64,000 nt of DNA from Sanghuangporus weigelae (taxonomy: Eukaryota; Basidiomycota; Agaricomycetes; Hymenochaetales; Hymenochaetaceae): the NCBI GenBank assembly GCA_033182465.1, contig CP137321.1:1860001-1924000 (forward strand), read 5' to 3'. The notes under the pieces are model-generated. The model was not told the DNA's origin. It was given only the letters and a program-made list of their open reading frames with translations, and ran no database searches. Of the stretch, positions 50,600 through 62,022 are shown piece by piece (within the stretch, counting starts at the first letter, position 1; each line of letters begins with the position of its first letter). The position numbers were made by a program, and so were the translations under genes.

Positions 50600-51600
50600 C
50601 CTTGATGGAGTATCTTGTGTTGGTTCCACCCTACATTCCCTTCGAAACATCGGGAACGTGTCTTAAAGTTCCGATCTGTCGATGGAATGACCTGCGGGCC
50701 TACAAGGTAGTGAACGTGGAGGAACACGAGTCTTGGGGGTATGATATCCCGGTGCTCCGATGGCCCATTCATTGGCAAAGACATGTGCGAATGAGGAGAA
50801 CGGAATTGAAGCCGAGAGCTTCAATATCATCTGGGCCACAAAAGAATTCGAAAGAACAACGTACATGCTGCGGCTCCGGGCGCGAAGTCTCGCTTTCTGC
50901 CAGAGTGGTAAGGCCTGCAATTTTCTGTCCCCGTCAGAAGATAGAAAAGAAAGTCCATGTATGTCCATCATTAGCAACGTAACGCATGGAGTGTGGTGAT
51001 GTGGCCTTGTATCCGACGCGTAAGTCAGCAATCGCAATCAAGAAATTTTCACTGGCGACGGTGGTGGTGGTGTTGTCGGAAAGTACAGAGCGACAAAGCA
51101 TAGGCCAAAGATATGATCGTCGCAGAAAAGTTTACGGAAGAAACAAGGACGAGATTAAATCTCTTCGGACCAGAGAAACAGAAGCCTAGCGGAACAGACT
51201 GGTTTGGTAAGTGATGTTACATTACTTTATCCAAAGATGTCGAAGATTGGCGCTGAGGCGGCGGTGTAAGGGACTGTTCGATGAACGAAGACTGATACGA
51301 ATGGAGATTGCCACTGCTGACGACGAGTGGATGCAGAACACAATAGGTGCTATCTTCGTGCAAGCTTGGCCACCGCCGTTACGGCGAAGGCGAGAGTACA
51401 ATGACCGTTTGCAACGGGTGGATGCGCCTCACCGACACGCCGGGCGCAAACTTCCCTTTTTAGGACTAGAAGATGCGAGGGCCATTGTCCTTCAGGTAGT
51501 CCGGGTATCTGTGCTATGGAGACTGCACTTAGTCGAACAAGTTCTTTTGTTGATGCTCACCGCTTAAGGCTCTGTCAGTCCAGTGTTTTGTCCAAGGATC
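50600..51600 (+). other. Unresolved locus, possible gene or gene remnant
   Basis: Frames on both strands are open for over 300 bases and cannot be assigned. On the + strand the frame at 51211-51567 encodes ADDEWMQNTIGAIFVQAW followed by a basic PPPLRRRREYNDR stretch, and just upstream MIVAEKFTEETRTRLNLFGP leads to a GTAAGT donor near 51208. This arrangement (basic linker, acidic turn, hydrophobic helix, basic end) vaguely recalls a DUF6593 C-terminus. I could not build a complete spliced model. It sits directly upstream of DUF6593 copy 2 on the other strand. Confidence 0.25.
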
Positions 51601-51917
51601 TCAACTCTATCTTTCCTTTGAGATGCCCAACATCTGCTACCTAATCCTACCGACAGTGCGATCAAGCGCGTCTACTCACTGCCCTCCGTCCTCTTGCCAA
51701 AATGAAAATGAAATGAACGATTGCGAGAAACCCCAGACGGAGGGTCTCCGCAGATCATGCCTGTAACCTTCCAGGTGGTCTCCCGGCGATTCGTACTATA
51801 TTCACGAGGACCTACTTCAAACGGGGATGAGCTCCAAGTGATGTCAGACGGAGAGTAAACGGCAGGCAATCACGCACAGACGATTCCTGCAGGAGAAAGG
51901 CTAACGTAAATCACAGG

Positions 51918-52415
51918 TCATGGGACGATCTGTACACCGTTTGAACGAGCGGATCCCAGAATAGTCCTTGCAATCGATTCGAGGGGTAGATGTTTGAGGT
52001 GTTCGTCAGTAGCCTTGATTTTTGCTATCTCATAAACGTGTTTCAGAGAAATAGTGCCGACGATATCGTGACCTGGTCTCGCGGTGCCCTTCTCTATTCC
52101 TGCAGCCTTTTTAATAAAGTAAGCAACTGGAGGCGTCTTGGTGGTAAACGTGAATGTGCGGTCCGGCTGAACGATGATTGTGGTCGGGATAGGGACACCA
52201 GGCTCGATGTGCGCAGTCCGCGCGTTGAACTCCTTGCAAAAATCCATCGATTTGACTCCACGTGCACCGAGAGCTGGCCCGACCGGGGGCGTGGGGGCTG
52301 CCATGCCCGCCTGAATCAAGAGCCGCTGCAAACGGTATTGAGTCCAGAATAGTGTCATATAGTACGAGCTAGGACTTACCACCTCCTGCGCTCGCGCCTG
52401 AAGGGCTTTGGACAT
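51918..52415 (-). CDS. MRPL19: Mitochondrial large-subunit ribosomal protein uL11m
   Basis: Component of the GTPase-associated centre of the mitochondrial 54S subunit, homologous to bacterial L11 and yeast Mrpl19. Exon 1 (52415-52380) encodes MSKALQARAQEV; a 54-nt intron (52379-52326, GTAAGT...TTGCAG) is removed; exon 2 starts RLLIQAGMAAPTPPVGPALG, the L11 N-terminal signature. Further: GVKSMDFCKEFNARTAHIEP, RTFTFTTKTPPVAYFIKKAA and a C-terminal SIARTILGSARSNGVQIVP. The product is 147 residues, normal for the family. The intron is a multiple of three and contains no stop, so an unspliced reading is also open but would insert 18 unrelated residues in front of the conserved block. No obvious presequence beyond the basic N-terminus. 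Confidence 0.95.
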   Translation of the reverse strand: MSKALQARAQEVVSPSSYYMTLFWTQYRLQRLLIQAGMAAPTPPVGPALGARGVKSMDFCKEFNARTAHIEPGVPIPTTIIVQPDRTFTFTTKTPPVAYFIKKAAGIEKGTARPGHDIVGTISLKHVYEIAKIKATDEHLKHLPLESIARTILGSARSNGVQIVP

Positions 52416-52617
52416 GATTTTATCCTCAACAAGTAAAGGTCGCTTGGACCAAGTAACACAATTCCTGCTGCGGGAAACTGTCCAAGCTATTCAAACTCGA
52501 ATGATGTGTGTAAAAAACGAGAAATATTCACGTGACTGACGGACCACGCCATCACGTTACTTCCCAATTTGGTTACGTTCGACCGTTGGCAGCCTTGCTT
52601 TCCCTCAGTACACCGTC

Positions 52618-54734
52618 ATGCTTACTTTCTCGCCCGTAATTTCTCTACTCGCTCTCGTAATTGCAGCCAAGGCGCATCAGACTGTCTTGAATGATGCTCT
52701 TGGCAGTTCAGGCCTGAAACGTGTAGATCTCGAGCAGATTTATCAAGCATATCCAGAGTATAGTCTTGATTTGAGTGAACGCCGGCTCATTCAATATGAT
52801 GCCTCGACCCCTCCTGTTTTCTTGACGGAACTCGAGAAGGCAAAGGTTCTTCCATTCTTTCTGAGCTTATTCTAATGCGTATGCAGATCAAACTTAAAGC
52901 AGAGGGCGTCAAATTTTTTGATGTGTAAAATATTCTTTCTACATACGTTCTTTTCTGCAACGTGCTGATCTTGGCCTTTCTCTCATTTCCATGACATGAA
53001 GTACTGACGCACCGGACTCGGGATCGCGCGCTAATTTCCGACCGCTGATTTCTCGTACGTTCGCATCTTTCGTGTCGTACTAAACACACGTTGGTACGGC
53101 CCGAACAGCCTGAGGTTGACTCTATGTTTGCATGTAGCATCTTTTCCTTCTCCGAATGCAACGAAGCAGGTCGAGTCCGTCATCAAGACCCTATCTACAG
53201 ACCGAATGAAGGAAAACCTTGAGGCCTTTACGGGCTTCCGAACTCGATGTATGTGATCATTGCATTCCATTAGACTTGACAACCTGATTACTTGTGGAGA
53301 TTACCGAAGTGAGGTGAGTGCCTTGAGGCATGAACATGAGGCTGCTCATATAAACGACGATCATCCAGACTGGGAGGCAAAGTCAGCTCTGGCTTCTATC
53401 CAGAATAAACGAGGTATTCCGGTGCAAGCGGTCCAATGAATAATGGTACTCACTTAGTTCTTTAAGATAACCTCTTCGTTTGCACACGAATGTCTTCGAG
53501 ATAGAATTAGCATTTCGGAGTTTCCTCACAGTTGGATCCAGAGTTCCATTGTGTGTATCAGCCCCATTGACCGCAACCCTATTGTGAATCTTTTTTTCAG
53601 ATTGCAAAGATTAGTGGAACATCTCCCGAGGAAGATGTAATTATCGTTGGAGCTCATCAAGATAGGTACATATTATCTCATCCTTTCCTCGAATCTCCAT
53701 CTGACCGCGCCATTTTTCTCTGCCTTTGACATAGTGCGCACACGTGGCCATTCCTGCCTGCACCAGGTATGTATCGGAGGTCATCGTTTCGAAATACTGC
53801 GACTGGACTCCGTGTTTCGCTGTTTGGTTTGGTTTTAGGCGCCGATGATGACGGATCCGGCACAGTGACCATCCTCGAGGCTTATCAAGGACTGATCTCA
53901 GCCGGGTTCGCTCCGAAGCGTACCGTAGAGTTTCATTTCTATAGTGCCGAGGCAAGTAGATCAGCTACTTTGTCCCTCAACCGTAAAAAAACTTTTTTTT
54001 CATCCTGCAGGAGGGCGGTCTGCTCGGATCTCAGGCAGTCGCGCGTGACTACGAATCTCGGGGTGTAAATGTACTTGCCATGAGCCAGGTAGTTCACTGC
54101 CTCGTGTATCCGATGCACTTCTTCTGATCGTGCATATGTTAGTTTGATATGACCGCTTGGGTCAAGCGAGGCACGAAAGAATCTGTTGGGATTATCATGG
54201 ATTACACAGATAACGCGTGTGTTTACCCATCTCTTATGAATATCTTTGTACCGGTGGACTGAATTCACTCCCGCTCTGCCTTTAGCTTGACTAAGTTTAA
54301 CAAGGATCTTGTCGACAAGTATCTAGCTATTCCTTACGTTGAGACGAAGTGTGGATATGCGTGCAGTGATCAGTAAGCTTCTTTCTATGTTTTGACGTTA
54401 CTCGCATGAACGCTTTACTTGGTGTAGCGCGTCATGGAGTAAGGCCGGATACCCATCAATCTTCACGATAGGTTCGTGGATTATCTTAAAGTCTTATCGG
54501 CTTGCATCTTACCATTCCTATGACAGAGAGCAAGTTTGAGGAGTCGAACCCTTACATACATTCTGGAAACGAGTTGAGAGTCTCTTTCACGGATTATAAT
54601 TCACTCTGCTGACCATCTGCCTTGTACGATGAAGTCGTATCGACATATCAGACGAATTTAGCTTCGACCATATGCTCGAATTCGCCAAGCTCGCCGCTGC
54701 GTTTGCCATAGAACTTGGGCAGTGGGAGTTGTAG
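52618..54734 (+). CDS. Secreted M28-family aminopeptidase (leucine aminopeptidase-like)
   Basis: Zinc exopeptidase secreted for peptide breakdown. It begins with a signal peptide ([19 protein letters not shown]) and a propeptide-like region containing [20 protein letters not shown]. Many small exons follow. [18 protein letters not shown] and RTRYYRSETG open the catalytic domain; [20 protein letters not shown] and [20 protein letters not shown] supply the first zinc ligands (His, bridging Asp); [20 protein letters not shown] supplies the general base and ligand Glu pair; [12 protein letters not shown] the next Asp; and [16 protein letters not shown] the last His. It ends [13 protein letters not shown]. 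All expected catalytic residues are present. Exon 1 ends within TELEK; several introns are 45-60 nt. Confidence 0.92.
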
Positions 54735-55407
54735 AAGAATATATCTACCCAATATATCCCTGGTCGTACTAGCTTTGCATCTATAAGAATTTGGATAGAG
54801 TATATGTGACTTCAGGATATTACTGTAATGACCGTCCATGAAACGCAGCAGTTAATGAAATGTATTGGTGCAACCACTTTCTTGAAAATATTCAGCTATG
54901 TCTTCGATTTCCGCAATTCTTGAGAAGTTGAATGTGTCGATTCTAGCATCAGCATCAAGTTTAACCGTCGCACAGCACGACCACTGAGTTAAATTATCCC
55001 ATCTCAATAAATTTGATTCTGTCACCACTAAAAACCCAAACATCGCGAGTCTCCCGTCCAGCAAATATTGCGTGGGTTATAGCGGCATAGTACGTCTATG
55101 GGACTTGCGAAACGTCAAGCAATGCAAGAAAGAGGTACAATCTGCCTTTGTTCGAATCTCAGCCATGCTCTGTTGATGCGAAAGGTCCTGTGCCTTCCGG
55201 GACAGAAAATCATTCATTGGCTTTCACTGAAAGCAGCATTATTGCTGCTTCGGAGGATAACCGACTCTCGTTTTTTTTTTTTGAATGTACACAACCCGGA
55301 CAGTGAATACCTACGGACAATGCAACAATATTCTCATCGCATTTCAAGGACATCACGGTGAAGATAATATCCAAATTCGTTTCCGAAGTGCGGGACAGCA
55401 AAGTAGG
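54735..55407. other. Convergent region with unresolved short frames
   Basis: About 670 bases between convergent gene ends. A minus-strand frame at 54852-55064 encodes 70 residues (including TESNLLRWDNLTQWSCCATV) with no family assignment, and a 12-base T run interrupts frames near 55.27 kb. On the minus strand another frame reads ITHAIFAGRETRDVWVFSGD, which has a β-propeller-like look but no intact partner repeats. Most likely 3' UTRs and decayed sequence. Confidence 0.35.
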
Positions 55408-56569
55408 CTAGCTTATGGTTGTACCACCAGCAAGGGCTTTTAGCAATGTGTCCGCCCGGCGTCTTATACCCTCCTGTGAGCGCGTAGAAAGCGCACCATT
55501 TGATGGCCGGGGAGAGTCCATACTACTGTCCGTGACGGCAGGTTGGTTGGCTAACTTGGCTGAGTCTAGAGGGGTAGCGGGGTCGGGATCTTGACTTGAA
55601 GCAGGTACCTCAAGATGCTTGTTACATGCCTGAACGAGGTTCTGCGATTGACGTTAGCGTGAGAACGATGGGTTCTATCAAATTATGATACAGACCTGCC
55701 GTACTCCTCCTTGACATCCTGTAAGATATTTCACTACGACTGAGACGTATGTATCTGGTATCTGGGCATGAGATCAGTTGATTGTTCAAGAACTGAGCGG
55801 TAAATAGCATACTGCATCTAAGGAAAAGAAATGCCTAACTATCCAATTTTGATAAGCCTTGTTGAATTTCCATGAACTCGGAGAGGCAAAGCGTGTGTAC
55901 GCATACGACAAGGCTGATGACGAAACAGTGGTCCGTGAGTATTAAGAAAGAATTGCAGTGATTTGTTATAAAGGACCGACCTTCACGTCCTTTGTCTGAC
56001 AAGGTAGTGTCGTCTCGAGGAGTTGGCGAAGATGATGTATCACTGTCTTTCTTATGCGAATTTTTTGACTTCTTCCTGCTTTCTTTGTCCGACATCTTTT
56101 TCTTCGTTACAATGGCTTCGCCATCATTCTGCGCATTGTCCTCGGATTTCGAGGAGTCCTCCTTAGACTTTGCCTTGTTTTTATGAGTATCTGGTTCCGC
56201 GACTACACCTGAGTTGGCATCAGAGGCATCATCTCCTTTCCTCTTCTTGTGCTTCTTTTTCCTTTTGTTGGTCGTATCCTCGGCAACGGTCTCGATCGCT
56301 CCGTCGTCAAGCCTGTCATTTTTTCGTTTTCGCTTTTCCTTCCGTCCCTCGGGTACCGTGCTATCAACATAGTTGCCATGTAAAATTTCCATGTCCGTCT
56401 ACTTGATGATTGTTAGCACACGAGCTATACAATTTTCTCAGAAGGAAACATTTGAAGCACTTACCTTTGACTTGCTTTTCTTAGCTGATTTCTCAGACAC
56501 GTCTTTCCTTCTTTCTTTGCCTGCCCATTTCTTGCTAATATTTGCAGGAGTATCAAATTCGTTGGACAT
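55408..56569 (-). CDS. WKF-domain protein (C7orf50/YCR016W-like), nucleolar type
   Basis: Small nuclear or nucleolar protein of the WKF/DUF2373 family; the yeast and human members are linked to ribosome biogenesis. Start MSNEFDTPANISKKWAGKER, with basic KKSKSK at the first junction. The middle is extremely Lys/Asp/Ser-rich with repeated nuclear localisation signals (KRKRKNDR, KRKKKHKKRKG, SRKKSKNSHKK). The conserved part lies near the C-terminus: FASPSSWKFNKAYQNWIVRH contains the WKF motif, and IPDTYVSVVVKYLTGCQGGV the following helix. The ending, QEGIRRRADTLLKALAGGTT, is also family-like. Four or more introns. Continuing past the splice before the WKF exons would give short unrelated stops, so the multi-exon model is preferred. 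Confidence 0.82.
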
Positions 56570-56777
56570 GATGTGAACAGAAGGAGGAAGAGAACGCCGA
56601 TCGTCTTGGAAAGGTGTTCGGAATGCTGACTGACAGGTGCTTGCCGCGTCGTTGTCGTTGCCGCTGCTGCCGACTTATATACAACCTCTTCCTCCCTCCC
56701 GCTTGGCTTACCCGTCTTTTCTTCCTTGTAATCGCTCATTCAACGCATTTGAGAGTTTCTGACGACGGTGCTTCACG

Positions 56778-57610
56778 ATGGGGCTGACTGTGTCATCTTT
56801 GGTTTCCTCTCTGGCCTCGCTCGTTGGATGGAATAAAGACCAGGATGTCCGAATTCTAATGCTTGGCCTCGACTCTGCAGGCAAAACGACTATTCTCTAC
56901 CGATTACAGGTGAGAAATGGCTCTTTGTTGAAATACTTCAGTATGCTTACAGCGTGATGAAGATCGGTGAAGTAGTATCAACGATTCCTAGTGAGTCAAT
57001 TTCGCACCAGAAATTCGGGCCGGCTTACTTATCTTGTTTGCAGCTATTGGTTTTAATGTGGAAACAGTGCAAGTACGTATTTGTGATCAATATGTGGTCC
57101 TTGGCGAAATTTAGATATGCTTTAGTTCAAAAATATCAAATTCCAAGTGTGGGACTTGGGCGGGCAGTCCAGCATTCGGTACGCTGCATTCTTTATCAAG
57201 TGTTCGATAACCAATTATTTTTCTCCCAGACCATACTGGCGCTGCTATTTTCCAAATACGGCTGGAATCATCTACGTTATTGATGCGTCGGACCGAGCAC
57301 GACTAGACACCTCGCGAACGGAACTGTTGACGATGCTGGCGGAAGACGAGTTGCGAGGCGTACCATTACTTGTGTTTGCGAACAAACAGGACCTTCCTGA
57401 CGCTCTTGGGCCGGACGAAGTGAGTGATAGACTTGGGCTTGCAGGCGCGGAGAAGGGACGTCAGTGGAGTGTACATGGATCCTGTGCTACGGAGGGTAAA
57501 GGACTCGAGGAAGGTTTAGATTGGTATGTATTCCTGCTTTACTTAATTAGTCAACAATGTTTGATGCTATATAATGTATCAGGTTGGTGGCCGCGATAAA
57601 AAAGCAATAA
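56778..57610 (+). CDS. ARL1: Arf-like small GTPase ARL1
   Basis: Small GTPase of the trans-Golgi that recruits GRIP-domain golgins. Start MGLTVSSLVSSLASLVGWNK: Gly2 is a typical N-myristoylation site, followed by an amphipathic helix. Then VRILMLGLDSAGKTTILYRL (P-loop), IGEVVSTIPTIGFNVETVQ (switch 1), [20 protein letters not shown] (switch 2, WDLGGQ), AGIIYVIDASDRARLDTSRT, LLVFANKQDLPDALGP (NKQD) and SCATEGKGLEEGLDWLVAAI, ending KKQ. Seven exons; all phases join in frame. The tiny last exon (LVAAIKKQ) is needed to complete the family C-terminus. Length about 182 residues, normal. The ATG is 208 bases from the divergent WKF gene, so the two share a compact promoter. Confidence 0.95.
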
Positions 57611-57825
57611 TGGATGCATCGTTTTGTCTGGACATACACTTGAGACCATCTACGACGACGACACATCCGCATACGTCGCGTGCACCCATACGCTACATCC
57701 TTATACCGTCATGTATTATTTATTTACTATCCTTTCACCCTTTTGGCACTGATGCAGAAGCATTTCTGGAAGCATTTTATTCTTTCATGCTGTGAACAAC
57801 AACGTCGAAATTATAGAACAGATGT

Positions 57826-59635
57826 CTATCTCCTGCCCCAGCTCCAATCCCACTTGGCTTCCTCCGGATTTTCAATACACTTGTTAAAGGTTTCAGTCTC
57901 AGGACGCCAGACCCTCACCGTTCCATCGTCGGCACACGTCGCCAGTGCATCATAGCCCCAATCAACGGCTCCGACTTCCCCTTCCTGACCTCTCAATTCT
58001 ATGCCTTCTGTCACCAGCTTGTCTGTGCTGCCTGCACCGACGTCAAACAGGAAGGCCGAGCCACTCGCTCCTCCAGTTGCCATCCACCTGCCACAAGGGC
58101 TAACAGACGTGCGGACGTAGAACGAATTAGCTATCATATGTCGATGCATGTACGCTTGGTCCGCTTGTTGCACCCCTAGCGGTATACCCGCTGCTCCGGA
58201 TACGTTGTAAGTGTGTACTCGCGAATCGTTGCTAAGTGCAAATATACGACTGGAGCTGGGACCTGACCCCAAAGCGAGCGAAATTATTCCGCGGGCGCGA
58301 CGTGTCGGTGTGCTAGTCAAGCTGGCATATTCTCCCTCGTATGTGACGGTCGTCAGATCTTCAGCTGAAGATTCCACTGGCTTAACCGCCGTAGGCTTCT
58401 TTGGGGTATTTTTTGGCGATGATACCGGCAGACGCAAGTCCCATTTTCGAAGAATGCTAGTAAGGATAACTTCATTAGGTTCACTTTACAATGCTCGCAG
58501 ATAAAATGGCACACCCATTTGGTGCTCCACTGCTTATGATCTCGTGGCTTGAATCCGGGACATACACAAGCGACGTGACACTCCTTGGCGTCAAAGAAAC
58601 CCGGCCTCTTCTCGGTGCTTTACCGGGAACGTCTTCATGAGCGAAGGGAATATTCAGAACAGGCGCATGATGCCCATTGCTGCCTTTGCGTTTTGCTCGT
58701 AGATCCCATAGACAGATAGAGCCATCTCTCCCACCACTCACTAGCAGGTCATTACTTCTAGGATCCCATGCGACGCATTTCGCCGTGTGGGAGTGGCCAG
58801 CTAGATGATAGAGTGCAGCACCTGTCGATGAGCAGGGATCTGTGATAGCGACGGTGCGATCGCCTGAAGCAGTCGCGATGAGATTGTCAGACGGCGACCA
58901 TTTCACGTCAAATATGCCATTGGCGTGGATTCGCAAGGTTGTCCTTGAGGGCTCTGCGATAATCTTAGCTATGTTCTTCTGGTCATCTAAGAGCAAACGC
59001 ACCTGGATCCCAATCCCGTCTCTGAATTGTATTGATGATGTCCACTGTGCCTTGCTCAGTGGCAACTGCGAGAGTTGAGGCCTGACCTCTTTTAGAAGCT
59101 GCCGCCGTATGGCTAAGCTTGGTTTGATAAGTTATCAAATAATCCACATACCATTCGAGTACGAACACGCGTATGGAGGTGTCAGGAAACTGTTTGATTC
59201 TACAGCCTGGCACTTGAATATATCAGCTTTATTTGATGACACGAATGTTTCAAGAGTGTTGATCGTTGGCACTTTTGTTGCAATGTTAATTCAGAAGCGT
59301 AATTTCCTGGCAAAAATACGTCGACGTACGTGAAAAGAGGTGACGAACTATCGGATCCCCGTTCCTCAGTGCTCGTAATTTCCCATACACTCCTAATTGT
59401 CTTCGCCGAACTAATGAAGGAACTAGCTCCGTGTCCTATATTTCGTTTAAGCATCATTCTCTCTGACCTCACAGGACTGCGGACTTACACCTGAGGGCTT
59501 TAATCTTTTGCTGTTACCATCGAAGCCATCAGCACGACGCTTTCCCTTGGATGGGGTACATCGCGTCTCAAAAGTATCGTTTGTCAAGTCCACTAGAGGT
59601 TGCCTCGGCGATACTTCAGAGGGAGGCCCGATCAT
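57826..59635 (-). CDS. CDT2: CDT2/DTL-like WD40 substrate receptor
   Basis: Probable substrate receptor of the CRL4-Cdt2 ubiquitin ligase, which degrades replication factors bound to PCNA. Start MIGPPSEVSPRQPLVDLTND with a basic stretch (PSKGKRRADGFDG). Propeller blades follow over several exons: SSPLFTY and NSFLTPPYACSYSN; QASTLAVATEQGTVDIINT; HANGIFDVKWSPSDNLIATA; AGHSHTAKCVAWDPRSNDLL with GGRDGSICLWDLRAKRKG; SVTSLVYVPDSSHEIISSGA joined to ILRKWDLRLP; TRRARGIISLALGSGPSSSR; SFYVRTSVSPCGRWMATGGA; and GAVDWGYDALATCADDGTVR. Two WDxR motifs (CLWDLR, KWDLR) are the DDB1-binding signature of DCAF proteins. No PIP-box tail is seen; the protein ends soon after the last blade. An upstream in-frame ATG at 59746 would add 37 residues and looks like 5' leader. 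Confidence 0.82.
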
Positions 59636-59832
59636 AGCTGCTGCTGGTGCTTTGGAGAAAAAGAAAAGACAATGATTGTCGAATAGCGTGGCTGGACCGA
59701 ACCACGAAAAGGCACGCGACGCGGCGTTATTAGATATCGCCCTCACGTGATGGCGTCAGAAATCAATTTTTTTCGGGGATTTTATGGTTCTTGCACGTCA
59801 TAACCATCTCTTTCTAAAGCCGGTGTAGAAAA
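59636..59832. promoter_or_regulatory. Bidirectional promoter, CDT2-like / LYS12
   Basis: Only 197 bases separate the two start codons, so both core promoters must lie here. It is AT-rich with a T run and CGGGG near the middle. No canonical TATA box is clear for either gene. Confidence 0.5.
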
Positions 59833-61423
<1,591 letters not shown>

Positions 61424-62022
61424 AGCTGCGTTAGCACTGATAGCAAGTCGATCATTGTAAGTTGTTGGATAGCTACGCATTTATGTAAAAACGCATAATA
61501 GATTCGTGTTCATTGCGTTGTTGCCGTTTTGGATGTACCATAATCGCTTCGCCGCTGGCCGACGTTGAAAAAAGATGCTGCATAGATATTCTGTGAGACT
61601 GAGATTGAGTTTAATCCGACTCCCCGCATTTTGTTTGCGTGGCCACACAAGCGTACACAAAGGTTGTTTACATCATTCACGCGCCATCGCTTCCACCAAG
61701 AGAAAATGTAAAAACCACATCAACAAGCTTTTTACATCTTCAACCGTCACTTCCTGCTGCGCTGTATAGCATTTCTTCCTGTTGTATCATTCCGCAGCCT
61801 CGTTTGATCAATTTTGTCCACGAAGACACACGAAGACACACGAGCCTGGTAAGCGCGTCTCGGCCTGATTTGGAAGCCCCCGTCTTGTCACTTGTTAAGT
61901 GCCGTCCACGGTGTTGGCTTTGTCCTGCTCAGCCACGTCCTCTCCCTTTTCATCGTACACTTCCTCAAAGTACAGTCTCTACGCTGTATTTGGCGTAGAC
62001 GCTGCAGAGAAAGTTGGCCTGG
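61424..62022. promoter_or_regulatory. Intergenic region upstream of the C2-domain gene
   Basis: About 600 bases with a tandem GAAGACACAC-type repeat around 61829-61850. Open frames here are not conserved-looking and lie just upstream of, or out of frame with, the C2 gene start; they are probably leader or promoter sequence. Confidence 0.4.
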
